64,000 nucleotides of DNA, taken from contig JADKFE010000032.1 of the NCBI GenBank assembly GCA_016717595.1, forward strand, positions 1-64,000. The letters run 5' to 3'. Of this stretch, positions 27,979-36,133 are shown in pieces. This DNA is from Deltaproteobacteria bacterium. GTDB taxonomy: Bacteria > Myxococcota_A > UBA796 > CAJQPC01. Within the stretch, counting starts at the first letter, position 1. The number at the start of each line of letters is the position of its first letter. Position numbers and translations under genes: made by a program. Below the pieces are notes generated by a model. It had not been told where the DNA came from, did no database searches, and saw only the letters and a program-made list of their open reading frames with translations.

Positions 27979-28426
27979 CGACATGGACCGGGTGCTCATC
28001 GAGCGCCCCCGCTACAACTCCCACCGCCGCCACCCCCAGCGCCGCCGCCAGCGCCGGTTTGACGAGGACAGCCCGCGCATGGTCCCGGTGAGCCGCCGCG
28101 GCGGCGACCGCTATTTGAGCGACCTGCTCGGCCCCCTGCGCCGCTTCTTGGTGACCCGCTGCGGGTCGCGCTGGGACGCGGTACACAGCGAGCTTCGCGC
28201 CGTGCTAAAGCCGCGCTCTACCCTGCACCTTCACGTCTTGGAGCACCTGGAGCGTATGGTCTACACCGACGTGGTGATGATCGACGGCGCGCCTTGGTCC
28301 CAGTCCTGGGGCTGCCCGCGGCCGCTCACGGACTACAACCACCACACCTTTTTTGTAGACCCTCGGGACGGTCTGCTGCGCCTCGCCCCGGCCTTGAAGC
28401 GGAAGAAGGCGAAGAAGAAGGGTTGA
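27971..28426 (+). CDS. Uncharacterised third protein of the rtcB2-prfH operon
   Basis: 151 residues, very basic at both ends. MRDDMDRVLIERPR opens the protein, followed by an Arg-rich stretch (RRHPQRRRQRR), a helical core (SDLLGPLRRFLVTRCGSRWD, AVHSELRAVLKPRSTLHLHV, LEHLERMV) and a C-terminal YNHHTFFVDPRDGLLRLAP with Trp/His/Tyr residues. The tail is Lys-rich. It overlaps prfH by eight bases, so it should be made with it. I do not recognise an enzyme family. The basic composition suggests RNA or ribosome binding. From memory, similar MRxDMxxVxVERPR proteins exist in planctomycetes and myxobacteria as hypotheticals; I cannot check this here. Confidence 0.85.
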   Translation: MRDDMDRVLIERPRYNSHRRHPQRRRQRRFDEDSPRMVPVSRRGGDRYLSDLLGPLRRFLVTRCGSRWDAVHSELRAVLKPRSTLHLHVLEHLERMVYTDVVMIDGAPWSQSWGCPRPLTDYNHHTFFVDPRDGLLRLAPALKRKKAKKKG

Positions 28427-28438
28427 TTGGTCAACCAA
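28423..28438. repeat. GGTTGA-N4-TCAACC motif, second copy
   Basis: Same 16-mer as at 11189 (GGTTGATTGGTCAACC), again at the junction of two convergent genes. It overlaps the stop of the operon's last gene and may be a bidirectional terminator stem. Confidence 0.5.
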
Positions 28439-28443
28439 CCCAC

Positions 28444-29982
28444 TCAGCCGCAGCTCCAGTACAACACGTCGGCGCGGACCTCGGCGTTGCCGGTGACCTC
28501 GATCTCGAGGCGGCCCTCTCCGCCCTTCGAGATGAAGGCGCCGCTTGAGATCTCAAGCCAGGCCCGGAACGTGCTGTAGTCGGTGAAGGGGGAGGCGATG
28601 TCGGCGACGGTGAGCTCTTGGCTAAAGCGCCGCTCGCCGCCCTGCTCTACATAGGCCCGCGCCGCGACCTTCTCCGTGTCATCACCAGCGCCTCGCACCA
28701 GCAACAGCCACTCCACGGGCTCTCCGGCGGGGCAGTCGGGCAGGCCGTCCACGATCACGAGGGTGCCTGGGCCCTCCTCGGCGATGGACTGCCGCACGGC
28801 GCTCCCGCTGGCGTCGGGCTGGTCGGCGCCGCGCACCCGCGTCTCGCCCACCCAGGCGTCGTCGTCATAGGCCTCTAGCTCAAGGCTGGTGACCTGCGCG
28901 CCCTCAAAGGTCCGCAACGTCACCCACGCCGCCCCCGGCGCGGGCCCCCGGTGCAAGAAGCTGTGGGCGAGGGTGCCCATGTCCAGGCTGATCCACTTCC
29001 CGTCGGGCAAGGCGGCGCGCATGGCCTCCTCGACGCCCTCATGCTGAATCGGCGTCGAGAGGTGGTCGCCGCTGGACCAGAGGTGGACGACGGGGCCGCT
29101 GAGCTGCCCGGCCTCAAGCATCGGGACGAGGCTGCGCTGCAGGTAACGCTCGTGCTGGGGGCTCTCCGTCGGGCTCGCCGTGTCACCCTCGGCGGTCGGC
29201 AAGCCGCCGAAGACGTGTGTGCCCCAGCCTTGGCGGATCTTCAGGGAGAGGGGGCTGCAGTCCTCCTCACTAAAGAAGCACACCTCGTCTGAGGCGCCGC
29301 TGTCGACGGCGAGCCCAGCGAACTCGCCGCTCGTGGCCAGCTCCACAGCGCCGGGGACGCCCAGGCTCGTCCCGGCGATGAAGCGGGCGCCGGGCTCCCA
29401 GGGGAGCTGGGGGCTCTGCCCAAGGGCGATCGCCGCCCGGGCCAGCACCGCGCCGTGGTGGCTCGTGTCGACGGGGTCATCCGCGCCTTCACCGGCCCAG
29501 CCGTCGCAGACCGAGTTCTCGGGGAGCACCAGCACCCAGCCGCGCATCGCCGCCAGGGGCAGCAGGGGGGTTGACTCCAGGGCGTTCTTCATCGCGCTCT
29601 GGGCGTACTCATCGCCGCAGTACTCAAGGATCCCGTAGGGCAGCTCTTCGTCGTTGTCGAGGCTGCCGCCGTGCAGCCACAAGAGCGTGGGCCTCGGCGG
29701 GCCCGGCGGGGCGTCGATGGGCCCAAAGAGGTGAACCCGAGGGGAGGCGCCGTCTTTGGAGAGCAGGGGCGGATCGAGGGTCTGGCCCAGCTCCCAGGTG
29801 GTCAAGGAGTAGTCTGCCCAGGCGGGGTCTTCGAGGGTCTCGACCTGGATCGCGCCGAGGGTTGGATCATCAAAGGGGCCAGAGTCCTCGGAGGGGGCGT
29901 CACCCGCGCAGCCCAAGACGAGGCTGAGCGTGATCCCCAACGGGGCGCAAAGGACCAGGAGCGGGCCAGAGGGTGAGGACAC
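28444..29982 (-). CDS. Alpha/beta-hydrolase-like lipoprotein
   Basis: About 512 residues from GTG 29982, chosen because it gives a compact signal peptide and lipobox (GITLSLVLGCAG); a TTG at 30003 is possible. The first half has hydrolase-fold features: PTLLWLHGGSLDND (oxyanion-hole HGG), WVLVLPENSVC, ARFIAGTSLGVPGAVELATS (a nucleophile-elbow-like G-T-S-L-G), VVHLWSSGDHLS (acid strand), and a late LAHSFLH (His). The last 150 residues form a separate beta domain ending in a Cys. It may be a secreted esterase or peptidase. It converges on the rtcB2 operon and ends 18 bases from it. Confidence 0.68.
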   Translation of the reverse strand: MSSPSGPLLVLCAPLGITLSLVLGCAGDAPSEDSGPFDDPTLGAIQVETLEDPAWADYSLTTWELGQTLDPPLLSKDGASPRVHLFGPIDAPPGPPRPTLLWLHGGSLDNDEELPYGILEYCGDEYAQSAMKNALESTPLLPLAAMRGWVLVLPENSVCDGWAGEGADDPVDTSHHGAVLARAAIALGQSPQLPWEPGARFIAGTSLGVPGAVELATSGEFAGLAVDSGASDEVCFFSEEDCSPLSLKIRQGWGTHVFGGLPTAEGDTASPTESPQHERYLQRSLVPMLEAGQLSGPVVHLWSSGDHLSTPIQHEGVEEAMRAALPDGKWISLDMGTLAHSFLHRGPAPGAAWVTLRTFEGAQVTSLELEAYDDDAWVGETRVRGADQPDASGSAVRQSIAEEGPGTLVIVDGLPDCPAGEPVEWLLLVRGAGDDTEKVAARAYVEQGGERRFSQELTVADIASPFTDYSTFRAWLEISSGAFISKGGEGRLEIEVTGNAEVRADVLYWSCG

Positions 29983-30078
29983 GGGGGCTCGCGAGCGGGG
30001 CAACGTAGCGTAGCGTATCTTGGGTGGGGACGGCGTGGCCCCTTGTGGTCTTTGCGTGGTGTCGGTAGCCTTCGCCGT

Positions 30079-30996
30079 ATGGGCGCGCTCCGAAACCCCA
30101 AGACCTTCCTCACGATCACCTTGCCGGTGCGGTCGGTGGTGGGTCGTGGGCCGTCTTCAGCGCTGCCGCTCCTCGACCGCCGCACCTCCTCCGAGCACGC
30201 CACGGTGTTCTGGGCGAGCGGCCGCTGGCGTGTGCGTGACCTCGCCAGCCGCAACGGCACCTGGCTCAACGGTCGCCGCGTCGAGCCCGGCGTCGATCAC
30301 GAGCTGGTCTGCGGCGTCGTGTTGTGGTTTGGGGATCGTGACAACCCCTGGGTCTTGGAGGACGACACGCCGCCGATCGCCAGCGCGCGTGGCCTCACCG
30401 ACGGGGCGCTCGTGTTCGCCGTGGCCGACGTGCTCAGCCTGCCCTCGGCGGCGGAGCCCCTCGCCACGGTGCTCTACCAGGGGCGCGGCCGCTGGATCTT
30501 GGAGGACGAGCACGGCGAGCAGGCCGTCCACGACCACCAAGAGCTCAAGATCGGCGACCGCGTCTGGCGCCTGCACCTGCCCGAGCCCCGCGACACCACC
30601 CTCACCAGCGAGCACGACCCCGGCGACCCCTCAGAGCCCAGCCTGCGCGTTTACTTTTTGGTGAGCCGCGACGAAGAGAGCGTGTCGTTGACCGTGGTCA
30701 CCCCCGCCGGGGAGCACCGCTGGGAGCCGCGGGCGCCGCATTATCTCCTGCTCACCCTCGCCCGACAGCGCCTCGCCGAGACCCAGCTCGCCGAGCACGA
30801 GCGCGGCTGGCTCGACGTGGACCGCCTCGCCCGGATGCTCAACCTCAACCGCAAGACCGTGAACGTCTACATCTGCCGCCTGCGCGCCCAGCTCGCCGAC
30901 GCCGGAGTGCCCGGTGGCGCCACCTTGATCCAACGTCGGCTCCTGAGCCAGCAGATTCGGATCGGGGTGGGGCTGTTGGAGATCCTGCACGGCTGA
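30079..30996 (+). CDS. FHA-domain transcription regulator with C-terminal winged helix
   Basis: 305 residues. The N-terminal FHA domain (about 10-95) has SVVGRGPSSALPLLDRRTSS, EHATVFW and RDLASRNGTWLNGRRVEPG, the phospho-threonine-binding signature. A middle region (about 105-190) repeats an FHA-like pattern (VLYQGRGRWILEDEHGEQAV). The last 110 residues resemble an OmpR/PhoB-type winged helix: HYLLLTLARQRLAETQLAEH, then LDVDRLARMLNLNRKTVNVY and ICRLRAQLADAG. It probably links Ser/Thr kinase signalling to transcription, as in other Myxococcota. ATG 30079 has no strong Shine-Dalgarno but starts the first FHA strand. Confidence 0.83.
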   Translation: MGALRNPKTFLTITLPVRSVVGRGPSSALPLLDRRTSSEHATVFWASGRWRVRDLASRNGTWLNGRRVEPGVDHELVCGVVLWFGDRDNPWVLEDDTPPIASARGLTDGALVFAVADVLSLPSAAEPLATVLYQGRGRWILEDEHGEQAVHDHQELKIGDRVWRLHLPEPRDTTLTSEHDPGDPSEPSLRVYFLVSRDEESVSLTVVTPAGEHRWEPRAPHYLLLTLARQRLAETQLAEHERGWLDVDRLARMLNLNRKTVNVYICRLRAQLADAGVPGGATLIQRRLLSQQIRIGVGLLEILHG

Positions 30997-31178
30997 GTCA
31001 CCGCGCTCCACGGGATCCTCGCCCTGGATCATGCGTGTCCTCTCAGCGTGTGCGCTCAAAATGAAAGCCTGGGGTGAGCACGACGACACCTTGAAGTCAT
31101 GCACAAAAACGCCGCCTGGACTAAAGTGTCGGTCCGCGGCGCTGTGGCGTCGGGGACGACTCTTGTGAGGGCGCCGAG

Positions 31179-31604
31179 ATGAGCGATGTTTACCCCAAGA
31201 TCGCCGAGCGGATTCGGTCGCTGCGGAAACGCGCCGGGCTCACCCAGGCCCAGCTCGGCGAGCGGTCGGGCGGGATCAACGCGCAGGAGATCAGCCGCTT
31301 TGAGAGCTGCAGCCGCGTCCCCAGCATCGAGACCTTGGCCCGGGTCGCCAGCGGCCTCGGCGTCACCTTGGCCGAGCTGACCGCCATCGGCGAAGACGAG
31401 ACGAACGCTGAGGCCGAGCGGGTGCGCGCGCTCCTCAACGGCGAGTCTTCAGCCACTCTGCGCCTCGTCGGCGACCTCATCGAGCTGCTCAAGCGCCACC
31501 CCAACGCGGCGCCGCGGCCCCGCGGTGAGCTGGGGGTTGTTGACGGCCTCGCCATTGGTGATTCCGCCAATAGGATCGACGAGCTGGATCTCCCTGAATC
31601 CTGA
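31179..31604 (+). CDS. XRE-family regulator
   Basis: 141 residues. A Cro/C1-type HTH fills the first 65 residues (IAERIRSLRKRAGLTQAQLG, then INAQEISRFESCSRVPSIET and LARVASGLGVTLAEL). The C-terminal half is a helical tail (LRLVGDLIELLKRH) followed by an unstructured end. It stands 101 bases before a second XRE gene. The gap between them contains a TATCCA-TG-TGGATA palindrome. Targets unknown; autoregulation or cross-regulation with its neighbour is plausible. Confidence 0.88.
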   Translation: MSDVYPKIAERIRSLRKRAGLTQAQLGERSGGINAQEISRFESCSRVPSIETLARVASGLGVTLAELTAIGEDETNAEAERVRALLNGESSATLRLVGDLIELLKRHPNAAPRPRGELGVVDGLAIGDSANRIDELDLPES

Positions 31605-31648
31605 GCAGCGACGAAGTCTCTCAGGGGAGAGATTCGCGGTTGCGCGCT

Positions 31649-31662
31649 TATCCATGTGGATA
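31649..31662. promoter_or_regulatory. Palindrome between two XRE genes
   Basis: TATCCA-TG-TGGATA, 6-bp arms, 44 bases before the second XRE start. A likely operator for one or both Cro/C1-type regulators. Confidence 0.45.
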
Positions 31663-31705
31663 TACATCCTTCACCTCGGCACCACGCCGAGACGAAGGAG
31701 GCCCG

Positions 31706-32029
31706 ATGCAACGCGCCGCGCTCAGCTCGCTCCTCGGGGAGCACATTCAGGCGCTTCGCCACGACGACGCGCTCACCCAGGCCGCCTTGGGGCGCCGCTG
31801 TGCCATGAGCGCCGCGGAGATCTGCCGCTACGAGCTTGGCCAACGATCCCCGCACCTGCTCCAGCTCAAACGACTCGCCCAGGCCCTCTCGGTGCCGATG
31901 TGGTTCTTGGTGCTCAGCCCCGAGCCCCTCTTTGAGCTTCTCCGCGCCCTGCGTCGCCTGCCTCGGGCGCGTCGTCAGGAGGTCACCCGGCGTCTGCTCA
32001 CCGCCCTCGACGCGCCGCCTGCGGGCTGA
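31706..32029 (+). CDS. Second XRE-family regulator
   Basis: 107 residues from ATG 31706, preceded by AAGGAGG. HTH at about residues 8-65: LGEHIQALRHDDALTQAALG, then CAMSAAEICRYELGQRSPHL and LQLKRLAQALSVPMWFL. The short C-terminal helix (FELLRALRRLPRARRQEVTR) is basic. It is not clearly a duplicate of the first XRE gene, as the helices differ. The upstream extension to 31640 runs through the palindrome and is not needed. Confidence 0.87.
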   Translation: MQRAALSSLLGEHIQALRHDDALTQAALGRRCAMSAAEICRYELGQRSPHLLQLKRLAQALSVPMWFLVLSPEPLFELLRALRRLPRARRQEVTRRLLTALDAPPAG

Positions 32030-32067
32030 AGCTCGCCACGGAGGCGATCTCGCGGTAACCTGAAGGT

Positions 32068-32931
32068 GTGATCAGCGCTTTCTGGCTCATCGTCGTGTCC
32101 ATCGCCCTCGCCCAAGAGGACACGGGCGGGATTTATGACGACGTGGCCCCCGTGGATGAAGAAGACGCGGCTCGGGTAGGCGATGAGCCCGACGTCGAGC
32201 GCATCGTGGGCCGGGAGACCCCGTCGATGGAGGTGCTCATCCTCGGCGAACGCCGGGCCGAGGTCGCCCGCGAAGAGGTCGAGAACCAGCTCGCCGCGGC
32301 GGGCTACGAAGACGGCGTGCGGCGAGGGGACAAGGTCATCTACCGGCACCCCGTGCACTGGAAGCCCCGGGTGGTGATCTACGACGAGGGCTTCATGGTC
32401 CTGCGCCGCCAGCCCCCGCGGGTGCGCGCCCCGGCCATCGGTAACAGCCCCACGAACGACATCCCCATCGCGAAGTGGTGGCCCTGCCTCATCATCCCGA
32501 CCTTGTGTGTGCAGGCCGGGGGCCTCGTCGTCTCCCCGGCGCGTTTTGAGCGCCAGAAGGAGCTGGTCGTCGAGGCCACTGAAGAGCCCATGCGCACCTG
32601 GACCGACGCCATCTCCGATGAGTCCCTCGCCGAGCGCCTCGGCGGCGAGATCCCCGCGCTGTTGCAGAGCATCTGGTACGACGGCTTCGACCCCCGCTCG
32701 GGCCAGGCCTTGCCGAGCTTCGACGCCCGCCGGGCGGCGATCCTCGAGTTCTGGATGAGCCGCGCCGACAACCGCTACGGCGACGCCGTGCGTGAGGTCG
32801 TCGAGCTGTTCATGGCCTACGAGGTGCAGACCTCGCCCTACCCCTACAGCGAAGACGAGATCCGCCAAGCGAACGAGCGCCGCACCTGCAACCGCACGCT
32901 CAGCTTGCCGCCGCCAGAGCAGACCCTCTGA
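32068..32931 (+). CDS. Secreted protein of unknown function
   Basis: 287 residues from GTG 32068, with a short signal peptide (MISAFWLIVVSIALA) that would be cleaved near ALAQED. An alpha/beta segment follows (PSMEVLILGERRAEVAREEV, then IYRHPVHWKPRVVIYDEGFM and VLRRQPPRVRAP), then a hydrophobic stretch (WWPCLIIPTLCVQAGGLVVS) and a helical C-terminal half. I recall similar architecture in hypothetical envelope proteins of Myxococcota. No catalytic motif. It probably acts in the periplasm. Confidence 0.65.
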   Translation: MISAFWLIVVSIALAQEDTGGIYDDVAPVDEEDAARVGDEPDVERIVGRETPSMEVLILGERRAEVAREEVENQLAAAGYEDGVRRGDKVIYRHPVHWKPRVVIYDEGFMVLRRQPPRVRAPAIGNSPTNDIPIAKWWPCLIIPTLCVQAGGLVVSPARFERQKELVVEATEEPMRTWTDAISDESLAERLGGEIPALLQSIWYDGFDPRSGQALPSFDARRAAILEFWMSRADNRYGDAVREVVELFMAYEVQTSPYPYSEDEIRQANERRTCNRTLSLPPPEQTL

Positions 32932-32951
32932 GCTTGTGCCGGGCGTCTCGG

Positions 32952-33347
32952 CTACTTCCGCCGCGTCTCGCGCACCCGCAAGGCCATCACGCCGCGCTGG
33001 CGCTCCTCGGACTCTTCCCAGCTATCCGTGGCGCGGATGAGGGAGATGGCGCGCTCTTCAGTGTCGGCCTCGGGGACGACGTTCCGCCAGCCCTCCGCCG
33101 TGGCGAGAGACTCCAGGTCGGGGTAACGCCGAACCGTGCCGACGGTGATCGAGCCATAGCTGCCGAACTCCAGCCGATCTCCTGAAGAGATCATGCTGTA
33201 TTCGTCATTGGCGATGACGGTGTAGACCGTCTTGAGCCCACGCTCCATGCTCTCAAAAGCTTGGATGTGGAGGGTGGCGTCGAACGTGGCCAAATCGATT
33301 CCTTCAGCGCGTTGCGAATTCAGGCTTGTTCCGGGTTCAGTCCACAC
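32952..33347 (-). CDS. ASCH-domain-like protein
   Basis: 131 residues from GTG 33347. FESMERGLKTVYTVI, then MISSGDRLEFGSYGSITVGT and VRRYPDLESLATAEGW fit the ASCH fold, a beta-barrel related to the PUA RNA-binding domain (typical pattern K-x-GD-x-I-x-F...V..y.s...l...eG...v.P). The end (RQRGVMALRVRETRRK) matches the closing strand. ASCH proteins act in RNA or nucleotide metabolism, and some are nucleases or amidohydrolases. Here the function is open. It converges on the secreted protein. Confidence 0.65.
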   Translation of the reverse strand: MWTEPGTSLNSQRAEGIDLATFDATLHIQAFESMERGLKTVYTVIANDEYSMISSGDRLEFGSYGSITVGTVRRYPDLESLATAEGWRNVVPEADTEERAISLIRATDSWEESEERQRGVMALRVRETRRK

Positions 33348-33408
33348 TTAGCACGCGACGCGCCCGCGCGCCCAGCCTCGGCCCGCAGGCGAGGCGTCGT
33401 GGTGTGGC

Positions 33409-33747
33409 TCAGCCCGGGGGCCAGCCCAGCGGACGACCCGCCAGGAGGTGACAATGCAGTTGGTGGACGGACTGCCCCGCGTCTTCACCGTTGTTGAGAA
33501 CGAGGCGATAGCCCGACTCCGCGACGCCCAGGCGGCGCGCGACTTCAGCGGCGGCGAGCAGCACCCGCCCGAGGAGCTCCCCATGCTCGGCCCCCGCGGC
33601 GGCGACGTTCACCAGGGCCAGGCGCGGCACGATGAGCACATGCACCGGCGCCTGAGGCGCCACATCACGAAAAGCGACGCAGTGGTCGTCTTCGTACACG
33701 ATGTCGGCGGGGATCTCCCGCCGGATGATCCTCTCGAAGATCGTCAT
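33409..33747 (-). CDS. HIT-family nucleotide hydrolase (HinT-like)
   Basis: 112 residues, full HinT length. MTIFERIIRREIPADIVYED is the family start, VHVLIVPRLALVNV the central strands, and SVHQLHCHLLAGRPLGWPPG contains the histidine triad with the nucleophilic middle His. It hydrolyses nucleoside phosphoramidates and acyl-adenylates. It is probably a stand-alone housekeeping gene. Confidence 0.93.
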   Translation of the reverse strand: MTIFERIIRREIPADIVYEDDHCVAFRDVAPQAPVHVLIVPRLALVNVAAAGAEHGELLGRVLLAAAEVARRLGVAESGYRLVLNNGEDAGQSVHQLHCHLLAGRPLGWPPG

Positions 33748-33800
33748 GGGGGCCTCAAGAAGCAGGGGCCCTCCCCACTAACCGCTTTGCGACGTGGCGG

Positions 33801-34331
33801 TCAGTAGTTCGCCGTGATCGGCAAGAGCAGGATGCCGCCGTCGTGGCGCGGCCCGCCCACCATGAAGGTGCTGCCGCGGTTCACCGAGACCGTGGTGTCG
33901 ACGAGCTTCTCGCCACCTTTGTAGACCTCCACCCGCACCTGGGCCTTGGCCTCGTCCGCCGAGAGCAGGGTGGCCTTCACCTGGCGACCGCCCTCGACGG
34001 GGAACTCAGCGGCTTTGCCAGGGCGAAGCACGGCCTTGTCTGTGGAGAGCACCTTGAAGCTGTCGTAGGGCAAGAGCTTGAGGTGGCGCTCGATGCCTTT
34101 GAGGCGGGGGTCGAGAAAAGTCTCCCCGGCCTTGGCGTGAACGACCATGAGCTGAAGGTTCACCGTCTCCGGCGCGGTGGCGGCGGCCTGCTGCGGCGCG
34201 GCCTGGGGCCGAGGCTGGGTGGTGGCCGGGGTGCGAGGCTGCGGGGGCTTGGTCTGGGCGAGCGCGGCGGAGGGCGCGGCGAGGCCGAGGAGGAGCGCGA
34301 GGGGCAGCAGCAGGCGGGAGAGGTGGATCAT
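33801..34331 (-). CDS. Secreted protein downstream of an anti-sigma factor
   Basis: 176 residues. Signal peptide ends at AALA; a Gln/Pro/Ala-rich linker follows, then a beta-sandwich-like domain (VNLQLMVVHAKAGETFLDPR, FKVLSTDKAVLRPGKAAEFP, VRVEVYKGGEKLVDTTVSVN, GGILLLPITANY). It overlaps the anti-sigma stop by ATGA, so the two are co-translated. Such sigma/anti-sigma/secreted triplets are common in Myxococcota; the third protein may sense or respond to envelope state. No enzyme motif. Confidence 0.72.
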   Translation of the reverse strand: MIHLSRLLLPLALLLGLAAPSAALAQTKPPQPRTPATTQPRPQAAPQQAAATAPETVNLQLMVVHAKAGETFLDPRLKGIERHLKLLPYDSFKVLSTDKAVLRPGKAAEFPVEGGRQVKATLLSADEAKAQVRVEVYKGGEKLVDTTVSVNRGSTFMVGGPRHDGGILLLPITANY

Positions 34332-35365
34332 AAGGTGGCTCCTTCGTCGCCTTCGCCCTCATCAAACATGAGGAGGACCGGCGCGCCGTCTTCTAGCTGA
34401 ATGACCTGCACGACGACATCCGAGGCGTACTCCAGCGAGGTGACTTCAACCTCGTTGTCGCCTTGGATGGTGAGGTCGGCGAAAGGCTCGGTGATCTGGG
34501 CGACCAGCTCAGGCTTGGCGGCGGGCTGGTCGAGGATCGAGGTGCGTTGGCTCTGGAGCTGGATGACGGTCATCATCACCGCCGCGAACACCGCCGCGAT
34601 GAGCGTCGGGTTGGTGAGCAGCATCTTCCAGAGGGGCACAGGCTCCGGCGGGGGGATGACGACCACGACGGGCTTGGGCCGGGGCAGGCTGTTGAGGATC
34701 GCCGCGGTGAGCGCGACCTCCTCTTGGGCGCTGAGCGCGCTCTGCGCGAGCACGGCCTCTTTGACCAAGGCGCTCGTGTGCTCCCAGCCGGGGACGTGGT
34801 TGGGATCGGCGAGGCCGATCTTGGCGGCGACGGCGGGCCACACGGCGCTGAGGTCAACGTCGGCCACACGCTCGGTCATCACCTCACGCACCACCCGGCC
34901 TTGCTCGGCGAAGGTGTTCAGCGTGTCTAAGGCGTCGCGGTCTACGCGCAGGCGCTCGGTGACCCCACGGCGCAGCTCCATCGAGAGCTCACCGTCTACG
35001 AGCGCCGAGAGCAGCATGTCGGGCTCGGGCTCGGGCGGCGGCGTGATGGCGGCCATCACGAGGTCGCTCACGTCAAAGTTCGCCTCGAAGGTGACCGACT
35101 CACGAAGGGCGCTGGCGACGGGTGACCAGTCATCTTGGGCGCCGATGGCCATGAGCACGGCGGCGACGACGTCCACGGAGTCGTCACGCCAATCGGCCAA
35201 GGCGTCTTGAAGGGCCTCACGAAGCTCACCCAACGCGGCGAGGCGATCGTCGCTCTCGGCGAGGGCCAGAAGCTCGGCGCGCTCCGCCTCGGTCGCTTCA
35301 CCGTCGAGGGCGAGCATCAAGAGCGCGTCGGCGCGAGTGATCTCGCTGTCGTGGCCTTGGCGCAT
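34328..35365 (-). CDS. Membrane-anchored anti-sigma factor with two zf-HC2-like domains
   Basis: 345 residues from ATG 35365. The N-terminal module (DALLMLALDGEATEAERAEL) and a second, similar one (MLLSALVDGELSMELRRGVT) have the short-helix pattern of RseA/zinc-less anti-sigma domains, without the CxxC. A transmembrane helix (LIAAVFAAVMMTVIQL) near residue 255 is followed by a periplasmic beta-rich part (VVVQVIQLEDGAPVLLMF). It should hold the ECF sigma factor encoded 118 bases upstream and release it on an envelope signal. The reading frame could extend to 35452, but ATG 35365 follows GGAGAG. Confidence 0.78.
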   Translation of the reverse strand: MRQGHDSEITRADALLMLALDGEATEAERAELLALAESDDRLAALGELREALQDALADWRDDSVDVVAAVLMAIGAQDDWSPVASALRESVTFEANFDVSDLVMAAITPPPEPEPDMLLSALVDGELSMELRRGVTERLRVDRDALDTLNTFAEQGRVVREVMTERVADVDLSAVWPAVAAKIGLADPNHVPGWEHTSALVKEAVLAQSALSAQEEVALTAAILNSLPRPKPVVVVIPPPEPVPLWKMLLTNPTLIAAVFAAVMMTVIQLQSQRTSILDQPAAKPELVAQITEPFADLTIQGDNEVEVTSLEYASDVVVQVIQLEDGAPVLLMFDEGEGDEGATL

Positions 35366-35482
35366 TCGCTCTCCGCAGGTTGAGGGGGGATTCGGGGGCA
35401 GTGACGAGGAGGCCGGGGCTTCATTCACCAGGATCGCGACAAACTGCGACATTCACGTCACGACCCGATCGGGGGTTCAAGC

Positions 35483-36091
35483 TCAGGTCACCGGCGGGAG
35501 ACCTTCAGGGGCCTCGTCCTTGAGGGCCTGCTGGAGCTTGCGGCGGGCGTAGAACAGGCGGCTCATCACCGTGCCTTCAGCGATCTCCAAGGTGTCGGCG
35601 ATCTCCTTGTAGGCCATGCCCTCGACCTCACGGAGCAGGATGATCTGCCGGTGATCGGGGCTGAGCGTCTCCAAGGCGTCGTGGATCTTCTTGTGCAGGC
35701 GCTTGCGCTCAAGGATCTTGCGGGGATCCATCGAGGTGTGGCCGGGGTCGAGCACGCCGTCGTTGTCTCGGGCGGCGACGTCTTCGTTGAACTCGGACGT
35801 GCGGCGCTTGTTGTGTTTGCGCAGGTGGTCGATCGCGACGTTCATCGCGATTCGGTACATCCAGGTGTAGAAGCTCGACTCTAAGCGGAAGCGGTCGAGG
35901 TTGTTGAAGGCCTTCACGAAGGCCTCCTGGGTGAGATCCCGGGCCTCTTCGCGGTCGCGGATCATGCCGCAGACCATGGCGTAGACGCGCGACTGGTACC
36001 GCTCGACGAGGAAACGATAGGCCGCGGCGTCACCGCCAAGCACGGCCTCGACGACCGCTCGATCCTCTGCGCGTGGGTCTGGGGGGGCCAT
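35483..36091 (-). CDS. ECF-type RNA polymerase sigma factor
   Basis: 202 residues, RpoE/SigE-like. Region 2 (YRFLVERYQSRVYAMVCGMI, REEARDLTQEAFVKAFNNL, FYTWMYRIAMNVAIDHLRK) and region 4 (ALETLSPDHRQIILLREVEG, MAYKEIADTLEIAEGTVMSR, LFYARRKLQQAL) are complete. The ATG at 36091 has GGAG six bases upstream. With the anti-sigma and secreted protein downstream it forms a membrane-to-nucleoid signalling unit. The promoters it recognises cannot be told from this window. Confidence 0.95.
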   Translation of the reverse strand: MAPPDPRAEDRAVVEAVLGGDAAAYRFLVERYQSRVYAMVCGMIRDREEARDLTQEAFVKAFNNLDRFRLESSFYTWMYRIAMNVAIDHLRKHNKRRTSEFNEDVAARDNDGVLDPGHTSMDPRKILERKRLHKKIHDALETLSPDHRQIILLREVEGMAYKEIADTLEIAEGTVMSRLFYARRKLQQALKDEAPEGLPPVT

Positions 36092-36133
36092 CCGTGACTC
36101 CGAAGGGGTGCAGGCGAGGGACTCTCGTAACGA

